A DNA stretch of 64,000 nucleotides from Corynebacterium faecale. Lineage in GTDB: Bacteria; Actinomycetota; Actinomycetes; Mycobacteriales; Mycobacteriaceae. Shown piece by piece: positions 44,729 to 55,018 of this stretch. The first letter of the stretch is position 1. Each line of letters starts with the position of its first letter. The translations under genes were made by a program, and so were the position numbers. A model generated the notes under the pieces. It was not told where the DNA came from. It ran no database searches and worked only from the letters and a program-made list of their open reading frames with translations. The stretch lies in contig NZ_CP047204.1 in assembly GCF_030408735.1 (NCBI RefSeq), positions 1,364,001-1,428,000 of the forward strand, written 5' to 3'.

Positions 44729-47578
44729 GTGGCTGATCGCCTCGTAGTGCGCGGTGCGCGCGAACACAACCTCAAGGGCGTGGACATTGATCTTCCACGC
44801 GATTCGATGGTGGTGTTCACCGGCCTCTCCGGATCCGGAAAGTCCTCCCTGGCCTTTGACACCATCTTCGCCGAGGGACAGCGCAGGTATGTCGAGTCCC
44901 TCTCCAGCTATGCCCGGATGTTCCTGGGGCAGATGGACAAACCCGATGTGGACCTCATCGATGGGCTGTCCCCGGCGGTCTCCATCGACCAGAAATCCAC
45001 CAACCGGAACCCCCGATCCACGGTGGGTACCATCACCGAGGTCTATGACTACCTGCGTCTGCTGTTCTCCCGGGCGGGCACCGCGTACTGCCCGGAGTGT
45101 GACGCTCCCGTGCAGCGACAGACCCCGCAGGACATGGTGGATCAGATCCTGGATATGGAGGAGGGGCTGAAGTTCCAGCTCCTGGCTCCCGTGGTGCGAA
45201 CCCGCAAGGGCGAATTTGTGGATCTCTTCGCAGACCTGGCATCACAGGGTTATTCCCGCGTACGGGTTGACGGCGAGGTCTACCAGCTCAGTGAACCACC
45301 GAAGCTGGAAAAGCAGATCAAACACGACATTGATGTGGTGGTTGACCGCCTGCAGGTGAAACCCAGCCAGAAGCAGCGCCTCACCGATTCCATTGAAACA
45401 GCTCTCCGGCTTGCCGACGGCGTGGTGGTCCTCGATTTCGTGGACCTGGACGCAGATGACCCGAACCGCCTGCGTCGATTCTCGGAGAAGATGAGCTGCC
45501 CGAACGGCCACACCCTGGCTATCGACGAGCTCGAGCCCCGCGCGTTCTCCTTCAACTCCCCGTACGGTGCCTGCCCCGCCTGTGATGGTCTGGGTGTGCG
45601 CACCGAGGTGGACATTGATCTCATCGTCCCTGATCCGGAGGCGCCGGCGCTTAAGTCGATCCAGCCATGGAACTCCAGCCCAAACTCCAAATACTTTGAA
45701 AAGCTCATCGAGGGTCTGGCCAAGGCATTGGACTTTGATCCAGAGACCCCGTACAACAAACTCACTGCAGCGCAGCGTAAGGCCCTGATCCACGGCTCCA
45801 AGGAAGAGGTCAGCGTCCGCTATAAGAACCGCTACGGCCGGGTGCGTTCCTGGACCGCGCCCTTCGAGGGCGTCCTGGGTTATTTCGACCGCAAGCTGGA
45901 CCAGACCGATTCCGAGTGGGCCAAGGATCGCCTCCTGGGTTATACCCGTGAGGTGGCCTGCCCGACCTGTAAGGGTGCACGACTGAAGCCGGAGATCCTC
46001 GCCGTCCGCCTCGATTCCGAATCGCACGGGCAGCTGTCCATCGCTGGCCTGACCGCACTGTCAGTCACCGAATCCTTCGACTTCCTCAACAGCCTGACCC
46101 TGGGCAAGCGCGAGGAGATGATCGCCGGTGCGGTGCTCAAGGAGATCCGGGCGCGGCTGAAGTTCCTTCTGGATGTCGGCCTGTCCTACCTCACCCTCAA
46201 CCGTGCTGCGGGAACGCTGTCCGGTGGCGAAGCACAGCGCATCCGCCTGGCCACCCAGATCGGTTCCGGACTCGCCGGTGTGCTCTACGTGTTGGATGAG
46301 CCCTCCATCGGCCTGCACCAGCGTGACAACCAGCAGCTGATCAAGACTCTGGAACACCTTCGAGATATCGGCAACACACTCATCGTGGTGGAGCATGACG
46401 AGGACACCATCCGTCGCGCCGATTACCTGGTGGACATTGGTCCCCGTGCTGGTGAATACGGCGGCCAGGTGGTCTACCAGGGCGAGCCCAAGGGCATCCT
46501 CGACTGCGAGGAATCCATCACCGGCGCCTACCTGTCCGGCCGACGAACCCTCGGAGTTCCGGAGACCCGCCGTGAGATCGATCCCGAGCGCAAGCTCAAG
46601 GTGGTCGGTGCCCGCGAGAACAACCTCCAGGGCATCGATGTGGAGATCCCTCTGGGAGTGCTGGTCTGTGTCACCGGTGTGTCCGGTTCCGGAAAGTCCA
46701 CGCTGGTCAACCAGATCCTGGCTAAGGTCCTGGCCAACCAACTCAACCGTGCACGTCAGGTCCCAGGTCGGGCCAGGCGTGTGGAAGGTGTGGAGCACCT
46801 GGACAAACTGGTGCAGGTGGATCAGTCACCGATCGGCCGGACTCCGCGCTCAAACCCCGCCACCTACACCGGTGTCTTTGACAAGGTTCGTAACCTCTTT
46901 GCTGAAACCACCGAGGCGAAGGTCCGCGGATACAAACCGGGACGATTCTCCTTCAACATCAAGGGCGGCCGGTGTGAGGCCTGCCAGGGTGACGGCACCC
47001 TGAAGATCGAGATGAACTTCCTGCCTGATGTGTATGTCCCGTGCGAGGTCTGTGAGGGCAAGCGCTATAACCGCGAGACCCTTGAGGTGAAGTACAAGGG
47101 CAAGAACATCGCCGAGGTCCTGGAGATGCCGATCTCCGAGGCGGCAGAGTTCTTCGAGCCGATCAAGTCCATCCACCGCTATCTGGACACGCTCGTGGAT
47201 GTGGGGCTGGGTTATGTCCGACTCGGTCAGGCAGCCACGACGCTGTCCGGTGGTGAGGCTCAGCGAGTGAAGTTGGCCTCCGAGCTGCAGAAACGTTCCA
47301 ATGGCCGCACCGTCTACATTCTCGACGAACCGACCACCGGCCTGCACTTCGAGGACATCCGGAAGCTGATGATGGTGATCCAGGGGCTGGTGGACAAGGG
47401 CAACTCGGTCATCGTTATTGAACACAACCTGGATGTGATCAAGTCCGCGGACTGGATCGTCGACATGGGCCCGGAGGGCGGTTCCGGTGGCGGCAAGCTT
47501 GTTGCCGAGGGCACCCCGGAGGATGTGGCCAAGGTGGAGGGTTCCTACACCGGGTTCTACCTCAAGGAATTGCTCTAG
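44729..47578 (+). CDS. uvrA: UvrABC excinuclease subunit A
   Basis: 949 residues, full length. Damage sensor ATPase of nucleotide excision repair. Two ABC modules: first Walker [10 protein letters not shown] (about 32-40), second GVSGSGKST (about 650); signatures [12 protein letters not shown] and [12 protein letters not shown]; Walker [14 protein letters not shown] and [13 protein letters not shown]. Zinc-binding CxxC pairs: [18 protein letters not shown] and [10 protein letters not shown] with [13 protein letters not shown] start, GAAGGG 11 nt upstream. A half LexA-like site (TGTTCGA, about 44669) lies in the promoter but its second half is poor. Confidence 0.95.
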   Translation: MADRLVVRGAREHNLKGVDIDLPRDSMVVFTGLSGSGKSSLAFDTIFAEGQRRYVESLSSYARMFLGQMDKPDVDLIDGLSPAVSIDQKSTNRNPRSTVGTITEVYDYLRLLFSRAGTAYCPECDAPVQRQTPQDMVDQILDMEEGLKFQLLAPVVRTRKGEFVDLFADLASQGYSRVRVDGEVYQLSEPPKLEKQIKHDIDVVVDRLQVKPSQKQRLTDSIETALRLADGVVVLDFVDLDADDPNRLRRFSEKMSCPNGHTLAIDELEPRAFSFNSPYGACPACDGLGVRTEVDIDLIVPDPEAPALKSIQPWNSSPNSKYFEKLIEGLAKALDFDPETPYNKLTAAQRKALIHGSKEEVSVRYKNRYGRVRSWTAPFEGVLGYFDRKLDQTDSEWAKDRLLGYTREVACPTCKGARLKPEILAVRLDSESHGQLSIAGLTALSVTESFDFLNSLTLGKREEMIAGAVLKEIRARLKFLLDVGLSYLTLNRAAGTLSGGEAQRIRLATQIGSGLAGVLYVLDEPSIGLHQRDNQQLIKTLEHLRDIGNTLIVVEHDEDTIRRADYLVDIGPRAGEYGGQVVYQGEPKGILDCEESITGAYLSGRRTLGVPETRREIDPERKLKVVGARENNLQGIDVEIPLGVLVCVTGVSGSGKSTLVNQILAKVLANQLNRARQVPGRARRVEGVEHLDKLVQVDQSPIGRTPRSNPATYTGVFDKVRNLFAETTEAKVRGYKPGRFSFNIKGGRCEACQGDGTLKIEMNFLPDVYVPCEVCEGKRYNRETLEVKYKGKNIAEVLEMPISEAAEFFEPIKSIHRYLDTLVDVGLGYVRLGQAATTLSGGEAQRVKLASELQKRSNGRTVYILDEPTTGLHFEDIRKLMMVIQGLVDKGNSVIVIEHNLDVIKSADWIVDMGPEGGSGGGKLVAEGTPEDVAKVEGSYTGFYLKELL

Positions 47579-47600
47579 AGCTGCCTGACTGAGACGAAGG

Positions 47601-47650
47601 CTCAAGGCCCTCCCGGGAGTTTCCCGCAGGAGGGCCTTGAGTCTTTTGTT
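47601..47650. terminator. uvrA terminator
   Basis: CTCAAGGCCCTCC (47601-47613) pairs with GGAGGGCCTTGAG (47629-47641), with an inner CGGGA/TCCCG stem, then CTTTTG. It may also serve the convergent membrane protein gene. Confidence 0.85.
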
Positions 47651-47668
47651 CTGGATGGGCGGATCTGT

Positions 47669-49789
47669 TTAGGTGACAGTGACCTGCTCAGCATCTGTTT
47701 CCTTCTCAGGGGTGAGCTCGCCCGTGCGCCGACCGCGCAGCGAAGCGATGGTGAGCAGTGCCAGACCCGAGAGCAGGAACGCGATGGCACGTGGAACTCC
47801 GCTGAGAGCAACCAAGTCGAAGAAGACCAGCTTCACCGTGCCGGCGACGGCCAAGCCCACACCGGTCCACAGGGCACCTGGTTGCAGAAGAAGACCTCGG
47901 TGCAGCATCAGGAACGCTGCGATGACCATCCACAGGATGGATACCGATGCATGCCCGACGAGGAAACCCAGGTGCATTCCCGTGGTGCCGCCGATGAGGT
48001 TGCCCAGGAATGTGGTGATGGTGACGATGGCCGTGGCGGAGAGATACAGCAAGGTCGCACCCACCAGCAGCTGCAGCCAGAGTTCGCGGTCGTAGAAACT
48101 CTCGCGGGCCAGAACGGTGGCACCGATGAACACGAGGATCAACACTGCCTGGATGAGTGCGGAGGTATCCGTCAGCCATACCGGGGCCAGGGTGATTACG
48201 TTGCGGAACAGCACTCCGGTGATGATGACAGCGCCCAGCATCCAGGCCACCCACGGAACCACGCCGAGGTTCCGATCAGCCGGCAGGGTGCGCAGCCACA
48301 TGAATAGTGTGGAGCCTGTGATCAGGTAGATCACGACGGGAAGGGCGCCATCGAAGAACGCACCCGGTTCCATGATCGGGCCGTTGTAGCGGATGCCGAC
48401 GAAGATCGCGGCCACCAGAGTCAGGCCCATCACGGCGATCAGGCGCGCGATGCGCTGATATTCGGCAGGGGCGGCTTCGGCGTAGAGAAGGGAGTCGGTC
48501 TCCGGGTCTGGTTCTGCAGCCGGGCGACTGGTGAGCACCGCCCAGATTCCCATGGCCGCAATGAGGGCTGCGGGCAACACAGTGAACCAGACGGCATCCA
48601 GACGGATGAGGGGGACTGCCAGGCAGGCGACGATGGGAACGGGTGCCACCACACCCACCCAGGAGGCGACCGGGTCCGTCTCGAAACTGCGCCAGTAATG
48701 GGTCATCGCAACGTCCTGAGGATTCTCGCCCTGTGGTTTCACAGGATCCCAGAGGGTCAGTACCACCAGCAGGACCGGGGTGATGATGCCGACGCAGGCG
48801 GCCGGCAGAATCATCTCGTGCCAGGAGGAGATGAGGATGACCTGCAGGATGGCTCCCATGAGTGCCATCGAGGTGCGGATACGGGCATCAGCAACCGTGT
48901 AGCTGAGGAGCAGGGCCGAAACTACACCGAAGATCGGCCACCAGGCATCCTCGGTGATGGCGAAGAACCATGCCGTCAGAGCAGTCACGATCGCCACCGC
49001 CAGAAGTACCGGTTGGCCGGTGCGCGATTCTGAATCCGCACTACGCCCGCCCAGCCCACTCCACACCGCAGTCACACCGAGGAACGCCATGTTGGTCAGC
49101 AGGATCACCAACGAGCCCAGTCCCGGCGGCCACCAGTTGAGCACGAAGATCAGAGCCGAGGTGGTGGCAATGAAGGCGATCTGTGAGGTCACCACCAGTG
49201 CGATGATCGCCTCCACCCGTGTGCCACGTTTGCGCAGCCAGGTGGCGGCACCGAAGAGAAGAGCGCCGAGGAGGTAGGCACCCATCACGCGACCGAGCGG
49301 ACCCAGCCATCCGCGTTGGATGGCCACCGACACCAGCAGGATGATGCCCGCGATGGTGATGGCAGCACCGCCGATGGCCACGCCCCGCATGATCTTCTCC
49401 TCTGTTGTCATCGGAGGAGTGGTCGGCTTCGTGGGGCGTTGTGGACGTGGATAAGGCTTCAGGGCAACCGCAGGAGCTCCCACCTTTTCCTTGGGTGTCG
49501 GGGTCCCCCAGGTATCGGGGCGGGTCACCACCCGGCCCAGGGCACTGGGCACCTGCCTCGGGAGAGGAAGACGCTCGGGCGCAACCACAGGGGTGGCGCT
49601 GATGGGCTCGTCGCGGGAGGGGGCGGAGGAGGCGTCGATAAGCGCGGGTGTGGGTTCGGCGGGAGGTGCCTCCATCCGTGACACCAGATTATTGATGTCC
49701 CGGCTGGCGTCTGCCATTGCGGAAGCCGAGGCGGAGAGTTTCTCCAGGGCGGCCCGCAGCGCCATGCGGTCTCGTTGGTTGAAGTCCAT
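47669..49789 (-). CDS. DUF2339-like multi-pass membrane protein
   Basis: 706 residues. A soluble N-terminal part (1-130) with a short coiled coil (ALRAALEKLSASASAMADAS) and a Pro-rich stretch is followed by about 18 hydrophobic segments beginning at IMRGVAIGGAAITIAGIILLV. The layout matches DUF2339 proteins, whose role is unknown. Leaderless: on the minus strand TACGCT (complement of 49796-49801) ends 6 nt before the ATG. Convergent with uvrA, as in C. glutamicum. Confidence 0.75.
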   Translation of the reverse strand: MDFNQRDRMALRAALEKLSASASAMADASRDINNLVSRMEAPPAEPTPALIDASSAPSRDEPISATPVVAPERLPLPRQVPSALGRVVTRPDTWGTPTPKEKVGAPAVALKPYPRPQRPTKPTTPPMTTEEKIMRGVAIGGAAITIAGIILLVSVAIQRGWLGPLGRVMGAYLLGALLFGAATWLRKRGTRVEAIIALVVTSQIAFIATTSALIFVLNWWPPGLGSLVILLTNMAFLGVTAVWSGLGGRSADSESRTGQPVLLAVAIVTALTAWFFAITEDAWWPIFGVVSALLLSYTVADARIRTSMALMGAILQVILISSWHEMILPAACVGIITPVLLVVLTLWDPVKPQGENPQDVAMTHYWRSFETDPVASWVGVVAPVPIVACLAVPLIRLDAVWFTVLPAALIAAMGIWAVLTSRPAAEPDPETDSLLYAEAAPAEYQRIARLIAVMGLTLVAAIFVGIRYNGPIMEPGAFFDGALPVVIYLITGSTLFMWLRTLPADRNLGVVPWVAWMLGAVIITGVLFRNVITLAPVWLTDTSALIQAVLILVFIGATVLARESFYDRELWLQLLVGATLLYLSATAIVTITTFLGNLIGGTTGMHLGFLVGHASVSILWMVIAAFLMLHRGLLLQPGALWTGVGLAVAGTVKLVFFDLVALSGVPRAIAFLLSGLALLTIASLRGRRTGELTPEKETDAEQVTVT

Positions 49790-49877
49790 GAGCTCAGCGT
49801 AGGGTCAAATCGCATGCAGGGAGGCGTATGCGACCGCATTGTTATCTTTAGCGTTCTCACTGAGGGCAGCGGGGATT

Positions 49878-50165
49878 TTGCTTCTGCGGGATGATCCTGT
49901 TAAGGTTGTCTGCACTACCGCCTGATGCATATTTTATGCTTCAGGCCGCAAGAGGAGATCTTCCCACCTAAGGCCGCCGAGAAATCGGTTGGATACGGGT
50001 AAAGCAAGTAGTGCTGACACGGACTAGTGCCCGTGTACAACTCTTGATTAGTCAGATCTCCCGTTCATCCTTGATGGTGAACGGGCTTTTGGTCTGCAAA
50101 TGGGGCAATCATCTCGAGTGGTACGGTACGTCAACATTTTCCGCACTGCTAACAGAGGAGTCCAC
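49878..50165 (+). promoter_or_regulatory. infC operon promoter and regulatory leader
   Basis: Promoter TTGCTT (49878-49883), 17 nt, TAAGGT (49901-49906) predicts a leader of about 250 nt. First hairpin GCCTGA...TCAGGC (49920-49946). GGAGATC (about 49954-49960) can pair with GATCTCC (about 50056-50062) over a long distance. A terminator-like hairpin CCCGTTCA/TGAACGGG (50060-50085) followed by CTTTT lies 75 nt before the start codon. This suggests premature termination or translational control of IF3-L35-L20, as known for this operon in other bacteria; the mechanism here is inferred. Confidence 0.6.
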
Positions 50166-50687
50166 ATCAGCGCTGAAGCTCGCATCAATGAGCGTATCCG
50201 AGTCCCAGAGGTCCGTCTTGTAGGTCCCAATGGTGAGCAGGTAGGCATCGTCCGTATCGAAGATGCCCGCAAGCTCGCGTTCGACGCAGATCTTGATCTG
50301 GTCGAAGTTGCACCCACCGCCAAGCCACCGGTCTGCAAGATCATGGACTACGGAAAGTTCAAGTACGAAGCGGCCCAAAAGGCTCGCGAGTCACGCAAGA
50401 ATCAGCAGCAGACCGTGGTCAAGGAGCAGAAGCTTCGTCCCAAGATCGATGATCATGATTATGAGACGAAGAAGAGCAACGTGATCCGCTTCCTTGAGAA
50501 GGGATCCAAGGTCAAGGTCACGATCATGTTCCGTGGTCGTGAGCAGGCCCGCCCTGAACTTGGCTACAGGCTCCTCGAGCGTCTGGCGAATGACGTAGCC
50601 GAATACGGTGTCGTCGAAACCCGTGCGAAGCAAGACGGCCGAAACATGACCATGGTCATCGGCCCGCTCCGCAAGGGTAAGAAATAA
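50166..50687 (+). CDS. infC: translation initiation factor IF-3 (AUC start)
   Basis: 173 residues. Binds the 30S subunit, checks the start codon-anticodon pair and keeps subunits apart. N-domain [23 protein letters not shown], linker [18 protein letters not shown]-domain [18 protein letters not shown] ... [20 protein letters not shown]. The only start codon that fits is ATC at 50166 ([10 protein letters not shown]), 5 nt after a perfect RBS AGAGGAG (50154-50160); no ATG or GTG has a comparable RBS, and family members begin at this point. A rare start codon lets IF-3 repress its own synthesis, as with AUU in E. coli. Confidence 0.92.
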   Translation: MSAEARINERIRVPEVRLVGPNGEQVGIVRIEDARKLAFDADLDLVEVAPTAKPPVCKIMDYGKFKYEAAQKARESRKNQQQTVVKEQKLRPKIDDHDYETKKSNVIRFLEKGSKVKVTIMFRGREQARPELGYRLLERLANDVAEYGVVETRAKQDGRNMTMVIGPLRKGKK

Positions 50688-50715
50688 ACACGATTAGGGT
50701 TTAAGGACAACTTTC

Positions 50716-50910
50716 ATGAAGAACAAGACCCACAAGGGCACCGCTAAGCGCGTCAAGGTGACCGGATCCGGCAAGCTCCTCCGCGAGCAGGCCAACCGCC
50801 GCCACCTCCTGGAGGGCAAGCCTTCCACCCGTACCCGTCGCCTCAAGGGCACCGTCGAGGTTTCTCCTGCAGACAGCAAGCGCATGAAGCGTCTGCTCGG
50901 CAGGGCGTAA
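50716..50910 (+). CDS. rpmI: 50S ribosomal protein L35
   Basis: 64 residues, very basic: [20 protein letters not shown] ... [18 protein letters not shown] ... [10 protein letters not shown] covers the whole L35 family pattern. RBS TAAGGA upstream. Middle gene of infC-rpmI-rplT, 28 nt after infC. Confidence 0.97.
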   Translation: MKNKTHKGTAKRVKVTGSGKLLREQANRRHLLEGKPSTRTRRLKGTVEVSPADSKRMKRLLGRA

Positions 50911-50966
50911 TAGACACCCGTCTACACCCATCCACTATTCAAGATCAGATTTAAGGAAGTACCACC

Positions 50967-51350
50967 GTGGCACGTGTCAAGCGGTCCGTCAACGCCAAGA
51001 AGAAGCGTCGCGAAATTCTGAAGTCCGCCAAGGGCTACCGCGGCCAGCGCTCCCGCCTTTACCGTAAGGCGAAAGAGCAGTGGCTGCACTCCATGACCTA
51101 CGCTTACCGCGATCGCCGTAAGCGCAAGGGTGAGTTCCGCAAGCTGTGGATCCAGCGTATCAACGCTGCTGCACGCATGAACGGCATCACCTACAACCGT
51201 CTCATCCAGGGCCTGCGCCTTGCTGAGATCGAGGTTGACCGCAAGATCCTCGCCGACCTTGCTGTGAACGACTTCGCAACCTTCTCCGCAATCTGCGAAG
51301 CTGCAAAGGCCGCCCTCCCAGAGGACGTCAACGCACCGAAGGCTGCATAA
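50967..51350 (+). CDS. rplT: 50S ribosomal protein L20
   Basis: 127 residues. [29 protein letters not shown] at the N-terminus and [19 protein letters not shown] in the middle are family signatures. L20 is an early 23S rRNA-binding assembly protein and in several bacteria represses this operon by binding its leader. GTG start with AAGGAAG upstream. Followed by a strong terminator. Confidence 0.97.
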   Translation: MARVKRSVNAKKKRREILKSAKGYRGQRSRLYRKAKEQWLHSMTYAYRDRRKRKGEFRKLWIQRINAAARMNGITYNRLIQGLRLAEIEVDRKILADLAVNDFATFSAICEAAKAALPEDVNAPKAA

Positions 51351-51374
51351 GACACTCTTCACTGAAGGGTTCTT

Positions 51375-51428
51375 GAAAGACCTGTTTTCCTCTCACTCAA
51401 TTCGGGTGAGTGGGGGACAGGTCTTTTT
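51375..51428 (+). terminator. rplT operon terminator
   Basis: AAAGACCTGT (51376-51385) pairs with ACAGGTCTTT (51417-51426), with an inner CTCACTC-AATTCG-GGTGAGT stem, then TTTTTCT. Confidence 0.9.
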
Positions 51429-51492
51429 CTGTTTTCTCGGGGGCTCTCGTGGGGGCTCTGGTGGGACTTGTGGGGCTGCTGGGGTTTCGCAT

Positions 51493-51643
51493 GTGCAAAA
51501 CCGTACAAGTTAGAAGTCGTGATGGGCCTGCGGCGGGGGAAGTTCGCACGGTTCTGCCCATCGGGAGGGGCGGGCGTGCAAAACCGTACGAGTTAAAAGC
51601 CTCGGGGGGCCTGCGATAGGCCTAATCCGCACGGTTCTGCCCA
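51493..51643. repeat. two tandem 68-nt hairpin repeats
   Basis: Units 51493-51560 and 51576-51643, period 83. Both start GTGCAAAACCGTAC, continue RAGTTARAAG and contain GGGCCTGCG, and both end GCACGGTTCTGCCCA. Start and end are inverted (GCAAAACCGT versus ACGGTTCTGC), so each unit can fold into a long imperfect hairpin. This is a non-coding, REP- or MITE-like element between rplT and the ugp promoter. Confidence 0.7.
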
Positions 51644-51691
51644 CCCTCATCCCGCGAACCACTTCAACCGGCCCACCTTATTGATACCCAG

Positions 51692-51724
51692 GTTCATCTA
51701 CAGTTCATCCCGAGCTAACTGTCA
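51692..51724 (+). promoter_or_regulatory. PHO-box-like direct repeats in the ugp promoter
   Basis: Three 11-nt units: GTTCATCTACA, GTTCATCCCGA, GCTAACTGTCA. The first two match the actinobacterial PHO-box unit (GTTCAYC-type 11-nt direct repeat), and equally the two 8-mers with a 3-nt spacer described for PhoR of C. glutamicum. They lie about 70-105 nt upstream of ugpA, a phosphate-starvation operon in C. glutamicum. Confidence 0.65.
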
Positions 51725-51796
51725 GGACTCAACCAGCCTCATCAATTCATATAGAGATCACCATTCGGAAATGTGGGCACCCTAATGTTCTAGGAC

Positions 51797-52726
51797 GTGT
51801 CCACAACTCTTCTAGAGCCAGAAGTGGATGAACTAAGGAAGAAAGCCAAGCGTTCCCGCCGGAATGAGTGGTGGTTGGCTGCAGCATTATTGGCGCCCAA
51901 CCTGCTGCTGTTGGCACTTTTTACCTACCGCCCGCTTCTGGACAATTTCCGTCTGTCATTTTTCAGCTGGAACATCTCTTCACCCACATCAACCTTCATC
52001 GGGTTGGACAACTACATTGAGTTTTTCACCCGCGCGGATACCGTGCAGGTGCTACTCAACACTCTGATTTTCACGGTGTTCGCGGTTGCCGGTTCGATGT
52101 TTTTTGGTTTGGTGCTGGCGATGCTCCTTGATCAGAAGCTCAAGGGCCGGAATTTCGTTCGGTCCATGGTGTTCGCGCCGTTCGTGATTTCTGGTGCAGC
52201 CATCGGCGTTGCGTTTCAGTTCGTCTTCGATCCCAATTTTGGTCTGGTTCAGGATCTCCTGGGGAGAGTCGGGGTTGATAGCCCGCAGTTCTACCAGAAT
52301 CCGACGTGGGCACTGTTCATGGTGACCTTCACTTTCGTGTGGAAGAACCTCGGTTATTCCTTCGTCATCTATCTGGCTGCATTGCAGGGGCTGAATAGGG
52401 ATCTTGCTGAGGCTGCCGCTGTTGATGGTGCCAGTGCCTGGACCAGGTTCTGGCGGGTGACCCTGCCGCAGTTGCGTCCGACCACGTTCTTCCTGTCCAT
52501 CACGGTGATGTTGAGTTCCGTCCAGGTTTTCGACATCATCCACACGATGACCAGGGGAGGCCCACTCGGTAACGGCACAACCACACTGGTGTACCAGGTC
52601 TACACCGAGACCTTCACCAATTACCGGGCGGGATACGGCGCGACCATCGCTACCATTCTCTTCCTGCTTCTGCTGATTATCACGGTCATCCAGGTTCGTT
52701 ATATGGATAAGGGGGCCAGGAAATAA
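51797..52726 (+). CDS. ugpA: glycerol-3-phosphate ABC transporter permease UgpA
   Basis: 309 residues, six membrane segments beginning at WWLAAALLAPNLLLLALFTYRP. The EAA loop facing the ATPase is DLAEAAAVDGASAWTRFWRVTLPQL. Forms the channel with UgpE for glycerol 3-phosphate or glycerophosphodiesters. GTG start; TAATGT (51783-51788) lies 8 nt upstream, so the mRNA may be leaderless. First gene of ugpAEBC, with the PHO-like box upstream. Confidence 0.9.
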   Translation: MSTTLLEPEVDELRKKAKRSRRNEWWLAAALLAPNLLLLALFTYRPLLDNFRLSFFSWNISSPTSTFIGLDNYIEFFTRADTVQVLLNTLIFTVFAVAGSMFFGLVLAMLLDQKLKGRNFVRSMVFAPFVISGAAIGVAFQFVFDPNFGLVQDLLGRVGVDSPQFYQNPTWALFMVTFTFVWKNLGYSFVIYLAALQGLNRDLAEAAAVDGASAWTRFWRVTLPQLRPTTFFLSITVMLSSVQVFDIIHTMTRGGPLGNGTTTLVYQVYTETFTNYRAGYGATIATILFLLLLIITVIQVRYMDKGARK

Positions 52727-53562
52727 TGGTTGATTCCGATCGCAGCCCACTGATCAAGCTCATGGGTTATGTGGGCATGATCATCGCGGTGCTGTTCATT
52801 GGCCTGCCGTTGGTGTTCATTGTGTTGACCAGTTTCAAACAGCAGTCTGAGATCTACACCCAGCCGGTGACCTGGTTGCCGGGTCAGTTCAATTTCGACA
52901 ACTACACCAATGTTTTCCAGCGGGTGCCCTTCTTAGATTATTTCCGTAACTCGGTTTTGATCACCATCATTTTGTGTGCGATCAAGATCGTGCTGGGCAT
53001 TATCTCCGCCTATGCGTTGGCCATTCTGCGGTTCCCGGGCCGCAATCTGGTGTTTTTGTTGGTGATCTCCGCGCTCATGGTTCCTTCAGAGGTGACGGTG
53101 ATTTCCAACTATGCGCTGGTCAGCCAGCTCGGGTGGCGTGACACCTACCAGGGCATCATCGTGCCCCTGGCGGGTATCGCGTTCGGCACCTTCCTCATGC
53201 GTAACCACTTCATGTCCATTCCGCATGAGTTGATTGAAGCGGCGCGCATGGACCACTGCGGCCATTTCCGGCTGCTGTGGAAGGTTCTGCTGCCCATCTC
53301 CATGCCCACGGTCGTGGCGTTTTCCATGATCACCATTGTGAATGAATGGAACCAGTACCTCTGGCCATTCCTGATGGCGGAGACCGAAGCCTCGGCGACC
53401 CTGCCGATCGGTCTGACCATGCTGCAGAACAACGAGGGCGTGTCCAACTGGGGTCCGGTCATGGCGGCCACCATCATGACCATGCTTCCCGTTCTGGTCA
53501 TGTTTCTGGCTCTGCAGCAGTACATGATCAAGGGCCTGATCTCAGGTGCCGTCAAGGGTTAA
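52726..53562 (+). CDS. ugpE: glycerol-3-phosphate ABC transporter permease UgpE
   Basis: 278 residues, six membrane segments; EAA loop ELIEAARMDHCGHFRLLWKVLLPI. Its ATG shares one base with the ugpA stop (TAATG), so the two permeases are made in equal amounts. The 93-nt gap to ugpB starts with a short direct repeat (AAGACACCACCT, twice). Confidence 0.92.
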   Translation: MVDSDRSPLIKLMGYVGMIIAVLFIGLPLVFIVLTSFKQQSEIYTQPVTWLPGQFNFDNYTNVFQRVPFLDYFRNSVLITIILCAIKIVLGIISAYALAILRFPGRNLVFLLVISALMVPSEVTVISNYALVSQLGWRDTYQGIIVPLAGIAFGTFLMRNHFMSIPHELIEAARMDHCGHFRLLWKVLLPISMPTVVAFSMITIVNEWNQYLWPFLMAETEASATLPIGLTMLQNNEGVSNWGPVMAATIMTMLPVLVMFLALQQYMIKGLISGAVKG

Positions 53563-53655
53563 GACACCACCTAAAGACACCACCTTAAAAACCCACTTCC
53601 CGGGGGATATCTCCCCATGCATCACCTCATCCGTTTTTAGAAAGGTCAATGAACC

Positions 53656-54978
53656 ATGTCTTTCAATCCACACCTCAGCCGTCGTCATTTCCTCGCTGCC
53701 GTCGGTGTCGCTGGTGCCGGCGCCACCTTGGCAGCCTGTGCAGGAACCGGAGACAGCTCCGAAACCACCACCGGCGCTGAGGGCGAGACCAACACCATTG
53801 TTTGGTGGTCTAACCACCCGGGTAACTCCAAGGACGTGGAGTTGGAACTGATTTCCCGTTTCGAGGCTGAGAACCCTGACCTGAAGGTGCAGCTGGTTGA
53901 TGCCGGTGCCAACTACGGTGAGGTCTCCCAGAAGTTCAACGCAGCTCTGTCCGGCGGCGATCTGCCTGATCTGGTGGTTCTTTCTGATACCGAGTGGTTC
54001 AACTTCGCTCTCAACGGTGCAACCGTCAATATTGATGAGGTTGCTGCCCGCAACAACGTCGATACCTCTTCCTATGTGGAATCCTTGTACAACGACTATG
54101 AGCACAACGGTGGCCACTATGGTCTACCGTTTGCCCGTTCCACCACGCTGTTCTACTACAACAAGGATCTCTGGTCCCAGGCAGGTCTTCCAGACCGTGG
54201 CCCTGAGTCCTGGGAGGAGTTTTCCGAGTGGGGTCCACAGCTGCAGGACGCAATTGACGGCAATGGTCGTGCACTTGGTTGGGGCGACGCCACCAACTAC
54301 CTGTCCTGGACTTTCGAGGGCCCGATGTGGTCCCTCGGTGGCAACTATTCCGTGGGCTGGGAGTCCCGCCTGACCACCCCGGAGACCATCCGCACCGTCG
54401 AGTGGCTGAAGTCCACCGTTGATGAGGGCTGGGCAACCGTGTCCACTGACCTCACCAACGAGTTCGCCACCGGACTCATCGGTTCCTGCATCCAGTCCAC
54501 CGGCAGCCTGTCCTCCGTGGCTGAGGCCGCCACCTTCGACTGGGGTGTCGCTCCACTGCCTAACCCGACCGGCGAGGGCGCCTGCCCAACCGGTGGTGCG
54601 GGCCTGGGAATCCCGGCGAATATCTCCGAGGAGCGCCAGGACAACGCCCTGCGCTTCATCGATTTCATCACCAACGCCGCCAACACCGGTTATTGGTCCC
54701 GCGAGACCGGTTATGTCCCGGTTCGCAAGGATGCCGCCGACGATGCCGAGCACAAGGCGTTCCTGGATGAGAACCCAGCCTTCAACGTGGCCGTTGAGCA
54801 GCTCCCGGATACCCGCGTCCAGGACAACTTCCGCGTTCTGCTGCCCAATGGTGACCGCACCATCGGTGATGCACTGGAGCGAATCTGCCTGACCGGTGCT
54901 GATATTGATGTCACCCTCGCTGAGACCGAGGAGCGTCTCAACACCATCTACAAGCGCGACATCGAACCACTGCTTTAA
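53656..54978 (+). CDS. ugpB: glycerol-3-phosphate ABC transporter substrate-binding lipoprotein
   Basis: 440 residues. The signal sequence carries both a Tat-like motif (SRRHFLA, residues 8-14) and a lipobox LAAC (Cys about 28), so it may be exported folded and then lipidated. The mature protein is a family 1 extracellular solute-binding protein (IVWWSNHPGNSKDVELELISRFEAENPDLKV ... PDLVVLSDTEWFNF). Binds the substrate outside and delivers it to UgpAE. RBS AGAAAGG lies upstream of the ATG. Confidence 0.92.
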   Translation: MSFNPHLSRRHFLAAVGVAGAGATLAACAGTGDSSETTTGAEGETNTIVWWSNHPGNSKDVELELISRFEAENPDLKVQLVDAGANYGEVSQKFNAALSGGDLPDLVVLSDTEWFNFALNGATVNIDEVAARNNVDTSSYVESLYNDYEHNGGHYGLPFARSTTLFYYNKDLWSQAGLPDRGPESWEEFSEWGPQLQDAIDGNGRALGWGDATNYLSWTFEGPMWSLGGNYSVGWESRLTTPETIRTVEWLKSTVDEGWATVSTDLTNEFATGLIGSCIQSTGSLSSVAEAATFDWGVAPLPNPTGEGACPTGGAGLGIPANISEERQDNALRFIDFITNAANTGYWSRETGYVPVRKDAADDAEHKAFLDENPAFNVAVEQLPDTRVQDNFRVLLPNGDRTIGDALERICLTGADIDVTLAETEERLNTIYKRDIEPLL

Positions 54979-55018
54979 TCACTGTCCGCTTCAGCTAGTT
55001 ATATAAGGAATACACACC

